Shown: positions 20,155-21,061 of the stretch, piece by piece
Layout of the letters: every line of letters starts with the position of its first letter
Numbering within the stretch: the stretch's first letter is position 1
From: Hofstenia miamia
Taxonomy: Eukaryota; Xenacoelomorpha; Acoela; Hofsteniidae
DNA: 21,061 nt
NCBI GenBank assembly: GCA_900660155.1
Contig: CABFPE010000019.1
Span: forward strand, 760,250-781,310
Reading direction: 5' to 3'
Position numbers and translations under genes: made by a program
The notes under the pieces: generated by a model
What the model was told of the DNA's origin: nothing
The model's input: the letters and a program-made list of their open reading frames with translations, nothing else
The model's database searches: none

Positions 20155-20222
20155 CAGGGGCACACCCAGCTTTTTCTATGAGGAGGGGAACTATTATGTA
20201 TGTATATATATATATATATATT
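20155..20222. repeat. Transposon end remnant plus TA microsatellite
   Basis: CAGGGGCACACCCAGCTTTT, then GAGGAGGGGAAC, resembles the CAGGGGCGCACCCAG ends seen in animal hAT-like elements. It runs into a short (TA)n tract from about 20202. The 104-codon plus-strand frame through this region is a by-product. Confidence 0.4.
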
Positions 20223-20457
20223 CATATACATTGTGGAACACGCATTTTAAATGTTTATGTTATCAATTACTAATAATGAATTATTTCTCCCTACACCTCA
20301 CTAATGCAACCTTTATTAGGATGGCTAACACACTTATTGCCCCGTAGATCAGTGGGTGATGCGAGTTTTGAATACATGCACTGTTAACTGTTCCAATTTG
20401 AATAGGAAACACTTCTTTAATTTTGTAATAGAGTGATTTCTAGAAATGTCTTACTTC

Positions 20458-20700
20458 TTAGACTTTAACAAATCTTATCAGAAAATTTAGGCCAATCCCT
20501 GCTCTGCCTGAATTCGCTCCAACCCACTTAATTCCGATTCGGCATATTTTCATGAGATTTTTTAAGAGGTTTTCTACAATTTTGCGGCTTGCTATATCAA
20601 AGTAAGGTATTTTAGAATAGAAACCATCAATAAAATCTGGGCATTGAATTGGAAATTGTAAATTCAGTTCTTCAAGAGTATATGATACTAATATACAATT
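20458..20700 (-). other. Possible coding exon, minus strand
   Basis: Eighty codons are open on the minus strand between a TGA (20701-20703) and a terminal TAA (20458-20460). The peptide is protein-like, with QFPIQCPDFIDGFYSKIPYF in the first half and KICRIGIKWVGANSGRAG near the end. An acceptor-like TATTAG would start an exon at about 20687. Base composition over 20500-20580 is richer in GC than the surroundings. I do not recognise a family. The complementary strand is also open for about 45 codons here, which weakens the call. Confidence 0.3.
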
Positions 20701-20774
20701 TCAAAATGTTAAAAAATTATATAGCATTCACTAAAACTGTAATTTATTTGTTCAATTTTAGCCCATCTTTTTCA

Positions 20775-20891
20775 AATGCTTAGTCCAACCTCAGACCAGC
20801 GCAAGTCTATCTCTGACTTCAACTCCTGATAACAGAACAATGCACAGGATTGGGGATCATTTTGTATTAAGCTGACACAAAATACCTTTAG
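20775..20891 (-). other. Possible upstream exon, minus strand
   Basis: Thirty-nine codons are open on the minus strand between a TAG (20892-20894), itself part of an acceptor-like ATATAG, and a TGA at 20772-20774. The peptide includes NDPQSCALFCYQELKSEIDL and RWSEVG. A GAG|GTTGGA could be a weak donor, after which about 80 AT-rich bases separate it from the exon-like frame at 20458-20700 in a different frame. Two exons of one gene are possible but not shown. Confidence 0.25.
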
Positions 20892-20894
20892 CTA

Positions 20895-21061
20895 TATTTT
20901 GCAACTTGCCATAATTTGAAATATTATTAGCATATTGCTATATTATTCACAATATTTCACTACAAGTTAATGTATACAAAAAGCGTGTTCAAATCATTTT
21001 CACCCCAGTAAGCTATAACTTCATAAACATTTCATTCAAAATGGCTATATTTCTCATTCTT
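20895..21061. other. AT-rich window end, nothing recognised
   Basis: Short AT-rich stretch without a frame or repeat that I can support. Confidence 0.5.

Noticed and set aside
20033..20347. 104-codon plus-strand reading frame
   Set aside because: It reads through a transposon-end-like patch and a TA microsatellite (YIYIYIYSY), so it is not a gene.

Overview
The window looks like AT-rich, repeat-dominated DNA from an animal genome, most likely an invertebrate. I base this on decayed copies of metazoan-type mobile elements (a CR1/L2/Jockey-like LINE, a BED-finger hAT transposase, LTR retrotransposon ends, foldback/MITE-like repeats), AT microsatellites and long AT-rich gene-free stretches. There is no compact gene order and no bacterial-type gene. 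I cannot name the species. I see no intact protein-coding gene, no rRNA or tRNA gene and no CRISPR array; almost every recognisable coding stretch is broken by stops or frameshifts.

Layout. 1-30 is an (AT)n microsatellite. 175-378 is a short open frame running into a 557-bp block that occurs twice (348-904 and 957-1513). The two blocks are bounded exactly by single N bases around a 50-bp island, which looks like an assembly false duplication. About 3105-3833 is a broken LINE reverse transcriptase. 4097-4203 holds GATAATC hairpins. About 4414-7611 may be one 3.2-kb element whose ends carry TGCAAG-rich palindromic repeats. 8275-9521 is a hAT transposase pseudogene in at least six frame segments. 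9801-12196 is a mosaic of LTR-retrotransposon parts: polypurine tract, short LTR (A), primer-binding site, one heavily broken ORF spanning the whole interior, a second polypurine tract and a different LTR (B). 12252-12916 is the C-terminal end of a LINE reverse transcriptase, with a 3' tail to about 13190.

From 13.2 to 16.2 kb I see only AT-rich DNA. 16244-16280, 18139-18190 and 20155-20200 are GC-rich patches resembling DNA-transposon ends. 16563-16667 is a LINE endonuclease scrap. 16780-17277 is an unidentified decayed coding region. 17342-18069 is a foldback element with AATGGGCC-type repeats. 20458-20891 carries two open frames on the minus strand that may be host or element exons.

How it fits together: the window reads as a graveyard of nested insertions. 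The two LINE parts (3.1-3.8 and 12.25-12.9 kb) are on the same strand and cover successive parts of a reverse transcriptase, so the 8.4 kb between them could be later insertions into one LINE; this is inference. The most unusual item is the 1.9-kb ORF between two non-matching LTRs, with no reverse transcriptase in it.
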